Under the pieces are notes generated by a model. The model did not search any database. It was not told the DNA's origin and saw nothing but the letters and a program-made list of their open reading frames with translations. Made by a program: the position numbers and the translations under genes. Below, piece by piece: positions 38,810 to 51,711 of a stretch of 64,000 nt of DNA; position 1 is the first letter of the stretch, and every line of letters starts with the position of its first letter. The stretch is from Ooceraea biroi (lineage: Eukaryota; Arthropoda; Insecta; Hymenoptera; Formicidae), in NCBI RefSeq assembly GCF_003672135.1, contig NC_039515.1, positions 7,502,001 to 7,566,000 on the forward strand, in the 5' to 3' direction.

Positions 38810-39086
38810 CAGGGTGTCCCGTAATAATCGCCTAACCTCTCGTATGCCAATAGAGCAGATCGAGATGAAGAGAAAAGTCCCATACCATTTCGCGACATTC
38901 GCAATAATAATCCTATACCTCGAGCGACTCGGCACTTGCCTCCGCGCGCTCTGGATTCGCTTGACTTTAATATGCAATATTTCGATTATTATTGCGAATA
39001 TCGCAGAATGATATGGGACTTTTCTGTTCATCTCGATCTGCTCTATTGGCATGCGAGAGGTTAGGCGATTATTACGGGACATCCTG
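38810..39086. mobile_element. 277-bp foldback MITE (TA target)
   Basis: TA flanks at 38808-38809 and 39087-39088. Inverted arms of about 115 bp begin CAGGGTGTCCCGTAATAATC, with CAGGATGTCCCG at the other end. The outer dozen bases resemble the IS630-like element at 23349, but the arms are otherwise different, so this is a separate family probably using a related transposase. Confidence 0.85.
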
Positions 39087-39360
39087 TATAAATATCAACA
39101 TGATATTTCATTTGCAGCAATCCAAGAAAACTCACGGTAATGAAACAGAAAAACGTTTCTTTTCACTAAACAGTCATGTTAATTTAACTAAATACATTTA
39201 GTATTATTATCAAGAAAATCTGGTAAATTTAACAGGAAGGAATTAATCATGCTCATCTGGTAATTCCTAAAGGAATTCTGATTCGTCCATTTTCCAACAG
39301 ACAAACTGGTTGAACCTACCAGATTTCTAATTAATGCAACCAGATTTTTTTTTCAGTGTA

Positions 39361-40899
39361 CTTCCTCTCGCGATCAGCCGAGCGTGCTGTTCAATCCCCC
39401 GGATCTTCCAGTGGCGTCGAGTCCCTGAAACCCGCCGAAATCTCGACAAAGTCCGTCGCAAAATGGCGTGACGCGTTCTTCGCACCCAAGCCATCGTGAC
39501 ATAACACTTCAGAGAGGTGTCTCCTTGTGGGCAGACGACCTAATTACTTGAAAGCCTACGGGAGAGCGTGCGCGCGAAGGATCGTCCGCCACCGAGGGCT
39601 TTCAATTTAATTTGCTCGCCGGTTATTACGCGCCTTCGAGACACGCGGCTACTGCGGCCACCCCCTTCGCCGCGCGACCTTCTTGCACGCTTGCTGCTGC
39701 ACCCTGACATTCTCCCTTGCCTTCCACGTGGCGCGAATCCGCTTTCGTCGTCGTCGTCGCCGTCGCCGTCGCTCGTGTATCCATCAATTTGGTCGTCGCC
39801 GTTATGCGCTTTCGAGCTTTCAGAGCTTAAAGCGAGAAGCGTTCGTCCATTAAGCTTCGCCGGCGCTCTTTGTGAGACTCCCGATTCAATTATGTATGTC
39901 GTACAGTGATACGTGTCGGTGTATAATGGCGTTCTCACCTTGCCGTGGCGAAAGAGCTCGTCGGACCATTTCAATCTGGACTGTGAAAAGAATTTTTCGA
40001 CGCTCTCGCTCGGTCCCCGCCAACTAAGCGGCTGCGATTCAATTATTCGGTTATTTCGTGCAAAACGGTGCAACGTGACATTAAGTAAACGCGAATCTTT
40101 TATTTACTTGTTGCATTCTCCAGCCGTTCTTTCTGGTTTACATTCCGCATCGTATTTTTAAGGCGCACAATCCTCCGGTATTGAAACAGAAGTCGATATT
40201 TTGGAAACATGTTTAAAGCATAATACGTTTTTTTTATTTCTCTTTCATCGTTTTCAAAAGAAATATTGTCAAAAGGAGATCAAAAGATTTAGGGCCCTTC
40301 GTCGTACTCGTAAAAGGATCTACCATATCTTCTCTGTGTACTTTCCATTCTGACATAATTTTAAATGATCGTTCCTAGTGCTGGCGCGAGACCAAGAAAA
40401 TACAAAGCGGTAGAAAGCGGCACGGTAAGGCACACGACACGGCGGCTCATTCCATCCAGCAAGACGTAAAGCTTTACGGGTATCAGGAACCGCGAGCGCA
40501 AAACCCCGATAAAACATCGAATATAACGGCGAGGGCGAGTCGATAACATTTTTCACGGCGATCCGGTCGACAGACGCGGCGTGTGCCTTCGTGCTCCACG
40601 AACAAATTTTCAAAAAATCTCGAAAATGAGAAAAAAGAGAGAACTCGATGCGCGTCGCTCGATCGAAATTCGTACCGAGCCACATAAAATAGTCATTTCG
40701 CATGCAATTCCCATGCCCATCACCCATCCACCTTCGACAGATAAACTGAGAAAGGGTTAATGGACATTTAAGTTACGTGCGCTACGTTTCTTTAACTTTT
40801 CATCATTCGTGGTCGTGTCCCTCTGCTCTGTCATTGATCTGATGCAGCTTTTGCAGCTTCAATCAAGTGCACTGCAATATGTGATACGCGAATACGCGC
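39361..40899. other. Unassigned DNA
   Basis: A CG-rich patch at 39360-40070 with a GTC/GCC trinucleotide run near 39744-39772 gives long acidic or arginine-rich frames of low complexity. No gene is recognised. Confidence 0.5.
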
Positions 40900-40903
40900 T
40901 TAA

Positions 40904-41624
40904 GGGGGGAGCCTGCTTTAGAACGCTGAAAATAAGGTATATTTTACGAATTGTTTTTGGAGAAACTATACAGCGGATCATTATAAAACTTTTATGCATT
41001 TATTAGTACATGTTTAAAGATAACAAAAATTATTTTTTGATTTGAATATATCGCTTGTAGAGGTCGTCCTGGAGAAATCTTAGTGCAGCCGCGTCGCCGG
41101 CATTGCAAATTGATGAGCATTCTCCTGCCTCCAAATTTCGTCTAAACTGAAAAATTGAAATATGTTCTCGTTATTTATGAATTCCCATCGTCGATGAACC
41201 AAAGAGAGAAGAAAAAAGTTGAAAAGTGCCAAAATGGTGGAGCTTAGAACACAAAAGTACGATTTTTAGGCAAAGTTGTTGAACTTTTTCATGCAAAAAT
41301 AATTGTTTAACTTAATGTTTTTATGAATATTAAAGGTTCATCGACGATGGGAATTCATAAATAACGAGAAAATATTTCAATTTTTCAGTTTGGATGAAAT
41401 TTGGAGGCAGGAGAATGCTCACCAATTTGCAATGCCGGCTGCACTAAGATGCCTCCAGGACGACCTCTACAGGCGATATATTCAAATAAAAAAATAATTT
41501 TTTTTATCTTTAAACATGTACTAATAAATGCATCAAAGTTTTATAATGATCCGCTGTATAGTTTCTCCAAAAAAAATTCGTAAAATTATACCTTATTTTC
41601 AACGTTCTAAAGCAGGCTCCCCCC
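40904..41624. mobile_element. piggyBac-like foldback element (TTAA), family F copy 3
   Basis: A 721-bp near-identical copy of 25106-25825 in the same orientation, with TTAA at 40900-40903 and 41625-41628. Confidence 0.88.
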
Positions 41625-41667
41625 TTAATGTTGCGGTAACCACTGATCAGCTCTTTACCCCTATTAA

Positions 41668-42250
41668 GGGGATCCTGGAGTGGCCAGTGAACTCCGTCGC
41701 GGCGTCTGAATTACCGGCGGAATCGATGATTTTCCTGTATTTCCTTTTTATTGAATTCACAGAATGAAAAATCCTTTTCCACGATGAAAGTACACACAAT
41801 AATGTAATGTGAAAAGCAGGACTTAACTTTCCAAACGGAAAAAAATCACAATTTTTTATTCAGCCACGATTTCACAGGCATACGTAGGCACGAAATGATC
41901 ACGAATCTCTCTGCATTAATTACTTTTACACTAGGCTTTCTAAACTCATTTCTAAAAGCTTCCCTATATTCTTTCATTTTGTTCCGTCCTCGCGATTATC
42001 GAATTTTGGCCACACAAACTGCAAAACATTTATATTAAGAACATTAATGTACGAGGTGACGTCACAATAAGCCGATAATAAAACTGTACATTTTTTTTTG
42101 TCGTTTTTAACATACAGTCGAGTTTCGCTCGGTATATTTCTTTGTATACTTTAATCGTGGAGAAGGATTTTTCATTCTATACAATCATTAAAGAGTAATT
42201 AGTACAGTAAGATCGACCAATTCCGCCGGTAATACGACTCCAGGATCCCC
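41668..42250. mobile_element. piggyBac-like MITE (TTAA)
   Basis: A 583-bp element between TTAA sites (41664-41667 and 42251-42254). The ends are exact 14-bp inverses, GGGGATCCTGGAGT and ACTCCAGGATCCCC. Further inverted blocks lie inside: ATTACCGGCGGAAT against ATTCCGCCGGTAAT, and GAATGAAAAATCC against GGATTTTTCATTC. There is no coding content. It lies 40 bp from the foldback copy that ends at 41624. Confidence 0.88.
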
Positions 42251-42254
42251 TTAA

Positions 42255-44292
42255 GCTGCGTCTTTTATTCAGCGGTTTGTCATGAACGACCAACCGTGCC
42301 ACATAATTCTGATGTATTAAGGGATATAATATTAGCGTTGAATATTTAAATTTAATTCAATATTACCGTTACCATTTCACATCATTTTACATCATTTATT
42401 ATTACTGCCATTTGTTATGAAAGTAGAGCTCGCTACCCAGCTGCGCGACTGCAATTAATTTTCTCTGATACATCGATACGATCTCCAGCGACAAAATTTA
42501 CAAAATCGAACCTGAAGCTGCTGTTAACAACAGCAGCAGCAGATTACAGTTATTTTCTCAGACAATTGCTACACTTTAGACACTCTTTGGTGATTTAACG
42601 TAATCCCCTTCGAAATGACACGTCATGTATCTTAGATCTGGCCCCTTAAAACTTCATTGTTCAACGTGCCATCGATTTCGCGCCAAAAGCAATTTCGATG
42701 TGTAATCCGGCGCCGAGGCGTGCGCGAGAGACAGATGCTCGCGTAACTTAGAGAAACGAGGAAAATTCAGCGGCTGAATTCGGGTGAATTTAATGAGAAC
42801 GGATGGATAGCGTGATAAATTATCGTGCGGCCGGTCGGCATCGCGTCCGTTCTCGTCGACATTATCATCCCTGAAGCCTCTTGTACGGGATGGACGGTAG
42901 CCGGTGACCTTATCTTGCAGCTCTTAACTCGTTTACGACTCGAATCTCCTTACGAAGTTTACGGAGTCGCTCGTCCGACTCGGCAGGAAGCTAAAAAAAT
43001 TACAAACTCCCGTAAATAAATTGCCCCCCTCCCACTCCTCTTAGCGTCGCGCGACGGTTTATCCGATTTATGGTCGCCATAACGCCCCTTAAGCGCCGTT
43101 GATTATTCGCCCGCGTATACCCGCGGCGGTACCCCGGATGTTTAATGTTTCCTATTACGAGAGTCGGAGCAAAGTGGCCCGAATCCTTTTTTGGAAATTA
43201 ATTGGAGGCGCTTGACGGTAAGCGAACGCTCTTCCCCTTATCTCGACGAAATTTAAAGGTCTAAAATTTCAACAACGCGACATTATTTAATTAATATATA
43301 AAATTTAATTATTTTATTAAATTTAATATGTTGAATCCTAGTCCCTGGAAATTATCTGAATTGTGAGACGGAAAATCAGCTGGCGAACAATTTTAATTCT
43401 CGGTACACAAGATGCGCGTAAACGGAAACTACATAATATATTATATGTATAATTTCTGGTGCACACGTATAGCTCTACCATATCTTATGATGTACACGCG
43501 AGAATTACACGCTGATCGTTATCGTGGTTGTCTAATTTGTGCTACAAAACGCATAATGAGCTTTGCAACGTACTCTTCTTCATTCTCTCTTTCTCTCTTC
43601 ATTTTTCCTTTTTTACGGAATTTATATTTCGTCCGAGCGAGCATAATTTCAAAGGAAAAGAAAGAGAGACAGGAACAATTCCGATTACGACGCGTCAGGC
43701 AGCAACCATCTGCAGTTAGTACACAGAACGCAACACACGTTACTTGACAAAGTGCTTTCACGGGGGCTTATAAGCGATCTACCAGCGCATTGTGCATGAA
43801 CATTAAGCTCGGATTACGTGGCCGGTTTTCCGCGGCCGGTTTGCTACCCCATGCCGCGATTCCGCCGCGTATATTACAAAATATTGTAATAACTGACTAG
43901 GATGTTCCGGAATGGTACGATCGCCCGCGAATTCGCCGTGCAATTAATTTGCGACTGGCGGCGATAAATTGTGCTCGCGATGATCAAAAAGCTGTCTAAT
44001 GGCGATATTTGTCACCGTTAAATAATCGTTGATAAATCTTATCGGATAAAGGGTAGAATGCATTTCGTGCATTCCGTGCATTTGCACGACGAGCGTTTTC
44101 TTCGCCGTGTTACGTGATTCGAGAAAGCATAATAATAATTATAGTAATAAACAAATTTTCAAAATTAAATTTAAATTAAAAATTCTATTACACGTGCGTG
44201 TAATATAAAAATATAATATAATATATAAACTTCTATTCAGTAAAATAACCTGATTTATTATATTTATGATTCTATAATATTTTATATATATA
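42255..44292. other. Unassigned DNA
   Basis: A CG-richer stretch at 42600-43150, then AT-rich. A small palindrome TATTACAAAATATTGTAATA lies near 43872-43891. No gene is recognised. Confidence 0.5.
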
Positions 44293-44294
44293 TA

Positions 44295-45055
44295 CAGGGT
44301 GTCCCGGGTTTTAACCGACAAACTGCGGGAGCATATTCTACTAGTGGAAATAAGAAAAAATTCTTATATCGAGTTTGCTTAGAAATGCTTTATTACAAAG
44401 TTATAAACCAATATTGAAAAGAAATATGAGATAAGTAACAACGGATTTTTTCACAAAAATAAAAATTATCTACGCAATGATTTAGTCACGCATTTCAAAA
44501 TGTTGTCCTTGCACATCGATACAAGCTAGACATCGACGTAGTACAGAATTTGTTACGGTACGACATTCCTGAAAATTTTGTTGCATCTCAGTAACTGAAT
44601 TAGTAATTCGTTGCTTTAAATCTATCTGGTACTCTCCTGTTAGGAAATCTACGTTGATACTCTCGTACGGCAGCTCGTGCATTTCCGTCACAGAATCCGT
44701 ACACGAAATGAATATCAGTGTATTCCTCATTTGAAAACACTTTTGGCATTCTGATAGTAATTGCTAGTGCACACGACGATTGAAATCTAACGGCTACTGT
44801 TGTGAAAGTAACAATCATACTGAATCGTTTCAACATAGTGAACATGAATACATGTGAATACACGTAACATAAACATCTTCGACCTTCCAAATTCTACACT
44901 ATGTTCCGTTGTTACTTATCTGATATTTCTTTTCAATATTGGTTTATAACTTTGTAAGAAAGCATTTCTAAGCAAACTCGATATAAGAATTTTTTCTTAT
45001 TTCCACTAGTAGAATATGCTCCCGCAGTTTGTCGGTTAAAACCCGGGACACCCTG
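44295..45055 (-). mobile_element. IS630-like deletion derivative, copy 2
   Basis: A 761-bp copy of 23349-24094 in opposite orientation, in an AT-rich target with TATA-type flanks. The 151-bp arms are 44295-44445 and 44905-45055. It carries about 15 bp more than copy 1 ahead of the HTH region. Confidence 0.88.
44482..44749 (-). pseudogene. IS630-like transposase remnant, copy 2
   Basis: Minus strand. The ATG at 44749 starts the same HTH stretch (FSNEEYTDIHFVYGF) as at 23640, with one Arg to Gln change in AAVREYQRR. This frame stops at 44600, and the overlapping C-terminal frame (RRCLACIDVQGQHFE) ends at 44482. The catalytic middle is missing at the same point as in copy 1. Confidence 0.75.
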
Positions 45056-45057
45056 TA

Positions 45058-45764
45058 TATATTATATTATATTTTATTTCTATATTAATGCCATACGAGA
45101 ACGGAGAGCGTATAACGTAATACCACGCAGAAAAGGGAGGAAGAGCGTTATTCTCCGGGAAATGATTTCCGCGCAAGAAAATCATGGTGCAGGGACCTTT
45201 CTAAAGAAAGGAAATCGCGTTCCCCCGTTTCGGCGGTTTTTTCGATCCTTTTATCCCTTTTTCTTTCTCTCGATGCGTATGGCCGAGAGTGTCGACGATC
45301 CCTCGCGCTCTCTCTTCTCTTCATCTCGATTCCGCGCGTATATTCCGTAATAGCGTCCCAAGGCTGTTGGCGCGCCTTTTAACGGGCATTACGTTAATTA
45401 CGGAGCCGTTGCCGTCGCGGCGGTCATTAAACTCTTCTACGTCGATGCCGGTCGCCTTTCGTCTGACTAGCGATGTCATTCTCCGTCGTTCTGTACGTCT
45501 GACTCTCGATTGTCGAAACCTCCGAACTGCCGTGCACCGCCGATACGACGTCGTTAATCCGTCCGTGATAATCCGCAAGTCTTTTCCACAGACGCGCGAA
45601 TACTCATAAAATGCTCATCGAGCTAGAATCAGAACGCTATCGTCGATCTTGTATGATTTAGATTATTTCGGATGATGAAAAGACCATCGAGTATCCGAAA
45701 TTATGCAGGTCGCTTCTCGGCAGTTTCAATAATATCTTACTACACATAAGAAAATTCAAGAATA
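45058..45764. other. Unassigned DNA
   Basis: A CG-richer spacer between two elements. Overlapping frames of at most 106 codons on both strands, none recognisable. Confidence 0.5.
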
Positions 45765-45766
45765 TA

Positions 45767-46345
45767 CAGGGTGGCCCATTTTAATTTATACAGTCGATTT
45801 TTTAAAAAACTAAAAGAGATACGAAAAAATGTTTCAGACAGACATGTCACGATTTCGAGGGGGACATAAGATGATACCATTGGTTTGACCTTGAATAGTC
45901 GTTTGAAGGTCACGCGAAGATCACCTTCAATTTCTTAAATTGAAACCCCAACTTTTTATTGCAGATTCTTATTCTCCATCGAAAAGTAAGTAACTTTTGT
46001 CTGAAACATTTTTCCGAAAAATGTCATCTTATGTCCCTAAAATGATCTTCAAGATGAGTTTTGAGGACATTTTAAGGACATAAGATGACATTTTTCGGAA
46101 AAATGTTTCAGACAAAAGTTACTTACTTTTCGATGGAGAATAAGAATCTGCAATAAAAAGTTGGGGTTTCAATTTAAGAAATTGAAGGTGATCTTCGCGT
46201 GACCTTCAAACGACTATTCAAGGTCAAACCAATGGTATCATCTTATGTCCCCCTCGAAATCGTGACATGTCTGTCTGAAACATTTTTTCGTATCTCTTTT
46301 AGTTTTTTAAAAAATCGACTGTATAAATTAAAATGGACCACACTG
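45767..46345. mobile_element. 579-bp almost complete palindrome (foldback MITE)
   Basis: Arms of about 270 bp (45767-46044 and 46078-46345) are nearly exact inverses around a 33-bp centre. TA flanks the element. Termini CAGGGTGGCCCATTTTAATT and, inverted, CAGTGTGGTCCATTTTAATT. Such a palindrome would form a long hairpin if transcribed. Internal motifs are shared with 47694-48191. Confidence 0.88.
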
Positions 46346-46347
46346 TA

Positions 46348-47116
46348 TATATTGGAATAGGAATAAAAAGTTTAGGTCGATTTTTGCATCAAATTTTACT
46401 TTATTGCATTCAGGAACAAATTATTCATCAATCGTTATCTATGATTAGACATTATTGTCTATGAACATTATCAACATTGTTGCCTGTATTATATGTATTA
46501 TAAACTGACTTGAAAAAGAAAATCGAATATGAAATAGAAAATCGAAACCGAAATTTTTGACTCAACATAATGCAATATATGTAGACGTAAATAATAATAC
46601 CATTATTATTATACACACATTAAAATCCTCAACTCGAAACATTCGAATTTAGTTTAATTAAATTTTAATTAAAATTATGGAAATTGGAATATACGCATCA
46701 TCAATCGCATTTATGGACCTTTTACGTGCCAATATTGATGTTATTGATAAGGGTAGAGCTTTCATGATACTATAGACTCATTTCTTGGCAAGTCTCTCAA
46801 TATCATCGAGTTTAATCGGATTTCATATGGCTCGAATTGCAGATTCGCGGATCGATCGAGTGTGCACATAAATATCGTAGTTTCTAACGCAAGTATGACG
46901 GACGATTCGGTGCACGTCCAACAGGATGCATTTTCTCTCCGGTCTCGATGCTCTTGGCGAAGAACAATGGCGGATGAATGTGATATATGCGACTTCTGTA
47001 GCCGTCGAGTTCATCTGCTCCTTTTTTTATCGCGGTTGAATTACGTTTGAGCGCCACGATGTTTTTGCCGTGATTTATCCTACCGCCGTAATTACGGGAC
47101 ATCCAAGAGAATTTCT

Positions 47117-47151
<35 letters not shown>

Positions 47152-47691
47152 TTTCTGTCTCTCTGTCTCTCTCATGTGCAAACAAGTCATCCGCTTTTTT
47201 TCGTGAGTAATAAAAATATGAATAATTTCACATTTCGTTTTTTTCACGTATCTTCATAAATATGTCGAAATGCGTCTCTTTTTATTTATTCGAATATTGA
47301 GTATATTTTGCGACAAGTCACACTGTATTTCTGCATATCGCACGAGTTTTTTTCAGTGAAAAATAGGAGCAGTTATGAAATTGATAATTTGTGAAAATGA
47401 TGGATAAGAACTCATGTTATTTTTATGTTTGCATTCGTATAAACGCTAAAACATTGTTCGTCAACATTACGAGAACGATGCGTGCGTACTCTTCCTTTAT
47501 TTAAATGATAGAAACAATTTTCTAATTGGTTTTCCAAAAATGATAAATGCACAAACTTCAGTATATTTATCTTTATTTGTGGAAATGTTGCTGCGAGTCA
47601 CGTCATATGGATAATCCAGGCAATTTTCAATCCACAATGTTGTAATTAATATCATTCAATCATTTATCTCAATTTTGGCTTTTTTGTCGTA
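46348..47691. other. Unassigned DNA
   Basis: AT-rich. It contains the CT microsatellite at 47121-47149. No gene is recognised. Confidence 0.5.
47121..47149. repeat. CT microsatellite
   Basis: An uninterrupted dinucleotide run of about 28 bp. Confidence 0.9.
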
Positions 47692-47693
47692 TA

Positions 47694-48191
47694 CAGTGCT
47701 GGCAAAAAGTTCCGGAACGGTTAAATATCTTGGAAAATAATGATTTAGTGGAAAAATGTTTCAAACAAAAAGTATAGGGCTTAAAAAAATCTATTAGATG
47801 ATGATATATATTTCAAATGACCTTGGTATGACCTTGGAAAGCCCGGTCATGGTCAACATAAAAATCTTAAATGGAAACCCCTACTTTTTATTACATATTC
47901 TTGTAGCTTAGCTCGAGAGCTTTTCGAAACGCTATAATAAAATTTTTCTCTTACGTACTTTTTGACTTATTAGGCTTGAAGGTTACACAGTACCGCCGGC
48001 ATTAGAATTACCCAAGGTGTACCGCGTGGAGGTTGCACGGTCGGATTTACACCTCTTTTGTGCGTGCGTGCGTATGTGTGCGTGTATGAGTGTGCGCGCG
48101 CCATTTCTTCATAAGTTTGTTTGAAACATTTTTCCACTAAATCATTATTTTCCAAGATTTTTAACCGTTCCGGAACTTTTTGCCAGCACTG
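47694..48191. mobile_element. 498-bp Tc1/IS630-like MITE (TA target)
   Basis: Inverted ends of about 70 bp begin CAGTGCTGGCAAAAAGTTCC, flanked by TA (47692-47693 and 48192-48193). The interior holds a TG/CG-rich run near 48060-48100. It shares with 45767-46345 the motif GAAACCCC followed by ACTTTTTATT and ATTCTT, and the AATGTTTCA motif, so the two families are probably related. Confidence 0.88.
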
Positions 48192-48193
48192 TA

Positions 48194-51100
48194 TATTGTA
48201 GGTTCAATTTTATAAAATTACAACCGCGGGCAGTCATTTTTAATAAGCTGAAAGTGACATATCTAACATGCGGAAAACGATAACTTTTTAATCTTCAACT
48301 TCCGCGCGCTGCATCGCAAACGAGAGCGGAAGCGGACGAAATGCTTTAGTTCGAAGCGCCGAGAGCGAGCAAGCGTTCGCGCGATAGCACGTAAATCATG
48401 CTGGGCAGCATAATGACGCATAAATGCGACATTACAATGTCAAAACACGACATTATTCAATTTTGCAGCATGCATAATGTATGCAAACGCGGACCGCATA
48501 TGCGGAGGCGGGAGCATAAAGCTTCCCCTCTTGGGAGCTTTCTTTCTCGTTCGCAGGGTCGGAACTGTGCGAAAAATCGCAGACGTCCGCGTGAGGGCCT
48601 CGGGCGCCGGAGAGAGAAAGCCCTCAGACCTTCGTCGCGCGGCTCAACCAACGCGGTATCGCGTTTCGCCTCATCGACAAAAAAGCTTCTCGGCCGTCGC
48701 GTCGTCGCTGAAGGGCGCACAGACCCTTTTCGTATTTGGAGACCAGCGGAAGGAACCGAGAGGAAGAGAGGGAAAGGGAGAGAGAGAGATAATTATGGAG
48801 AGGTGGAGGGATAAGGGCCCGGAGTCACGTCGGAAGGGTCGAGGCACGCGAAAGTCGACACCTCGCTGGGAAACTTGAAGGGCTTTCGCGACCATGCGGG
48901 TTTCTCGTTGATGAGCTTCGATGTTCTCGTAACATTAGCCGGGAAACTGGCGTCTGAAACCTTTATCTCGAAACATCGCAACCTGTCGAATCCTGTATTG
49001 CTTGTAATAGTTAGTTAATTCTGAGCTGTTGAAAATGAGCTGAACGTATTATGTATGTAATTATTCGTTAATTACAAATTTAGCCAGAATACTGAAATGC
49101 AATCATTTTCCGAAGTTTGTACGTAAAAATTACGTTTGTACATAATCAGCATTAAAAATGAAACGCGAATGCTTCGCGTATTCAGTTTTTTAATTGCAAA
49201 ACCGGATAAACAACGGAATTGTCATTCAATTTGAAATACATGTTACGTCCGAATTTTAATTCAAGATTTGCTCCTTTTCTCTTTTCTGGCCCTGACTCTC
49301 TTCTTTTTCCCCGAGACACTGAAATTCGGAAGATCGTGACAAATGGCGATCTCCACTTGTCACTTTTCACTCGACTTCCGCCGATGAACTATGCGCTCAT
49401 TTTCCGCGACACGCCGTGCATACGTATTCTCGCGAACATCACGGAATCAGAATGGTACTCGTGACGTTATGCCTCATCCAATTAACGACGCCGGGATATA
49501 ACGAGGAAGCCTTGTGTCTCGAGTCGACGGCGGGCTTGCGATGAGTTCCCGCGAGCTCCTGGCGTGGTAACAAAAGCCGCGGAAATATCCGACTATTAGG
49601 TATTCCTTTGTACGTATAATCTCGCCTATTTGACAGTTCCGCCCGTCTTGCTCGTTCCGTCCCATCCCCGATTTTTTGTAACTCGGTGACTTTAGTGGCG
49701 ACGCCGCTCTGCAACGCGAGGACGTTGACGTTCCTTGTCGTCTCTCCTTCTCTCTCTCTCTCTCTCTCTCTCTGTCGGTGCGTCTAAATTAGCATATGCC
49801 AAAGGACACCGAGGCACGAGCAAATATGGATCGACCTCTTTCAGAGCAGATGTTCTCGCTGCGTTATAATGCACTTTCTCGCGGCTGATGCGCGCTATTC
49901 TCTTGCTTGGCTTTGCGCAGATTTTCTTAATCGACTTGGAAAACGGATACTATGGCGTTCTCTTTCTCTCTTTTCCTCTCTTTCTCTTTTTCTTTATGTA
50001 GACGGTAAATTTCTCGGAAAAGTTAAAGTAAATTTTGCGCCACCGGAGTTTGCTTTCACAAAGCAAATTTCGTACGTACGGCGTTTCATGAAGCTAATGC
50101 AAATTTTCTAATATATGTGGAAATATGATATCAAGTATCCCGAGGTTATTAATTATATATGTTTGCCAAAGAACATAATTATGTTAAGAATAATAATGGG
50201 TGCCGGATTATCTAAGAGTTAATTGTAAGACTAATTTTAACCAATTTTTTTATCCACTATATATATGACAAATAATTAAAAAATTTAGTTAGATTAATTT
50301 TGCAAAAATAAATGCATGACATTATCAATACTGGAAATTAAATATGTGGTAATTAACTATAAGCAATTGCGCTTTCTTGCACTTATTTATATTCGTGCTA
50401 ATTGAACTTCAAGAATTACAGGTATACTGATAACTTGATTTATTGAAAATTTATTGAAGGCAATAAGTTATGATAACTGATTGCTAACATATTAAAGGGG
50501 AAATCCCTCGCACCTTATTTTGCTGCGCCTCCCCTGATTGGGTATGGCGAACATTATCAGCGAGCGCCAGCACGGCTCAAGCCAATTTTCCGCATCCCAA
50601 GAATGCCCAAATTGCTCCACGACTAATTATCGAGGAGAAGAACGCGACCGATCAATCTCTTTTATCTGCAAATCCCGTTAAGTTCAGCTTCTCTCTTTCC
50701 GTCTTGACGATCTTTACGTTTTCCCGTCATTGTCTCCACAATTTCAGTCCTTATCGCCTGCAGACGTTCAATCACTTCCGTTTCGTGACGATCCCTTTCT
50801 TCACCTATTTTGCATAATTATTAAACGTTCAAGAAGAAGAGAGAGATAATAAAAAAGCAATATCTTAAATTGAGTATTTTCTAATTTATACAAAAAATTA
50901 TCCTCAAATATGAATTACAAGCATCAATCAAATCATTACATTACTTACTTGTTTATCTTAATTTTCTTTTATTTAATTGCCATATCGTCTTAAGAATATT
51001 GCAAATTTACTTTTAGAAAAGTAAAGACATTTATATTAGAAATCTGATAACGTTTCCTAATTTTTCGAATGTGGACTGTTAAGAAATTCCAGTTTGCAGT

Positions 51101-51709
51101 TAAATGTTTGTAATGGAAGCTCGACAAAGACCAGGCTAGCAGTTTTCCAATTGAAAGCAGATCCTGATCCGTATTCCATTGAGAAACGATATTAACGTCA
51201 GTTGCGTTCGAAAGTTTCATCTTCTCCGGGACGATAACGTTATTTCCCTCGAAGCCGAAAAGGTCTGCTCGTGCTTCTGTTGCAGGCCATCCGGTTATCA
51301 GGCATTCGCCGGTGTATCCCGAAACTTGCCGTGGCTTTCAGATAACCCACATATCCCGGACAAGCGCGAGGCTGCGGCTCGTACGACCAATTTGCAGGGA
51401 TTTGCATAAAACGCGCTTTCGGTATCTTCTAGAAGTTCCCGATTGTGATCCCGTCGGGGATTCCGCGCCTTAATCCGCTTAATCAGCGCCCTAAACGCGC
51501 CGCTACTCGCAAACAACATATGCGCGCAATATAGCTTTATTATACGTAGTCTGTTCTTAAATTAAAATAATTTTCTTTATATTTCTCGCTCTTTGGCTCT
51601 GTTCTCTCCTAAAATTAATTAAATGTTCTGTGATTATTTAAAGTAATGCATTTCTTCCTAACAAATTAAAAATTTTCTATAATAATCAAAAAAATTAATA
51701 ATTCCATAA
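48194..51709. other. Unassigned DNA
   Basis: CG-rich at 48300-48960 with arginine-rich frames on overlapping strands; otherwise AT-rich. It contains a CT microsatellite at 49741-49773. No gene is recognised. Confidence 0.5.
49741..49773. repeat. CT microsatellite
   Basis: A CT run with one TCCTT interruption at its start. It produces the low-complexity frames on both strands. Confidence 0.9.
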
Positions 51710-51711
51710 TA

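Larger units (their letters stand above)
36680..39358. mobile_element. Host element split by two nested insertions
   Basis: CACTGAGAAAAA at 36680 and its inverse TTTTTTTTTCAGTG ending at 39358 are flanked by TA on both sides. Removing the nested foldback (36742-38473) and the nested MITE (38810-39086) leaves about 670 bp with AACCAGA/CTGGT-like motifs. It is probably a TA-target MITE. The terminal match is only about 14 bp, so the assignment is moderate. Confidence 0.55.

Noticed and set aside
39540..40073. 177-codon frame with acidic and Arg/Ser-rich stretches
   Set aside because: Low complexity from GTC/GCC repeats; no conserved domain and overlapped by a frame on the other strand.
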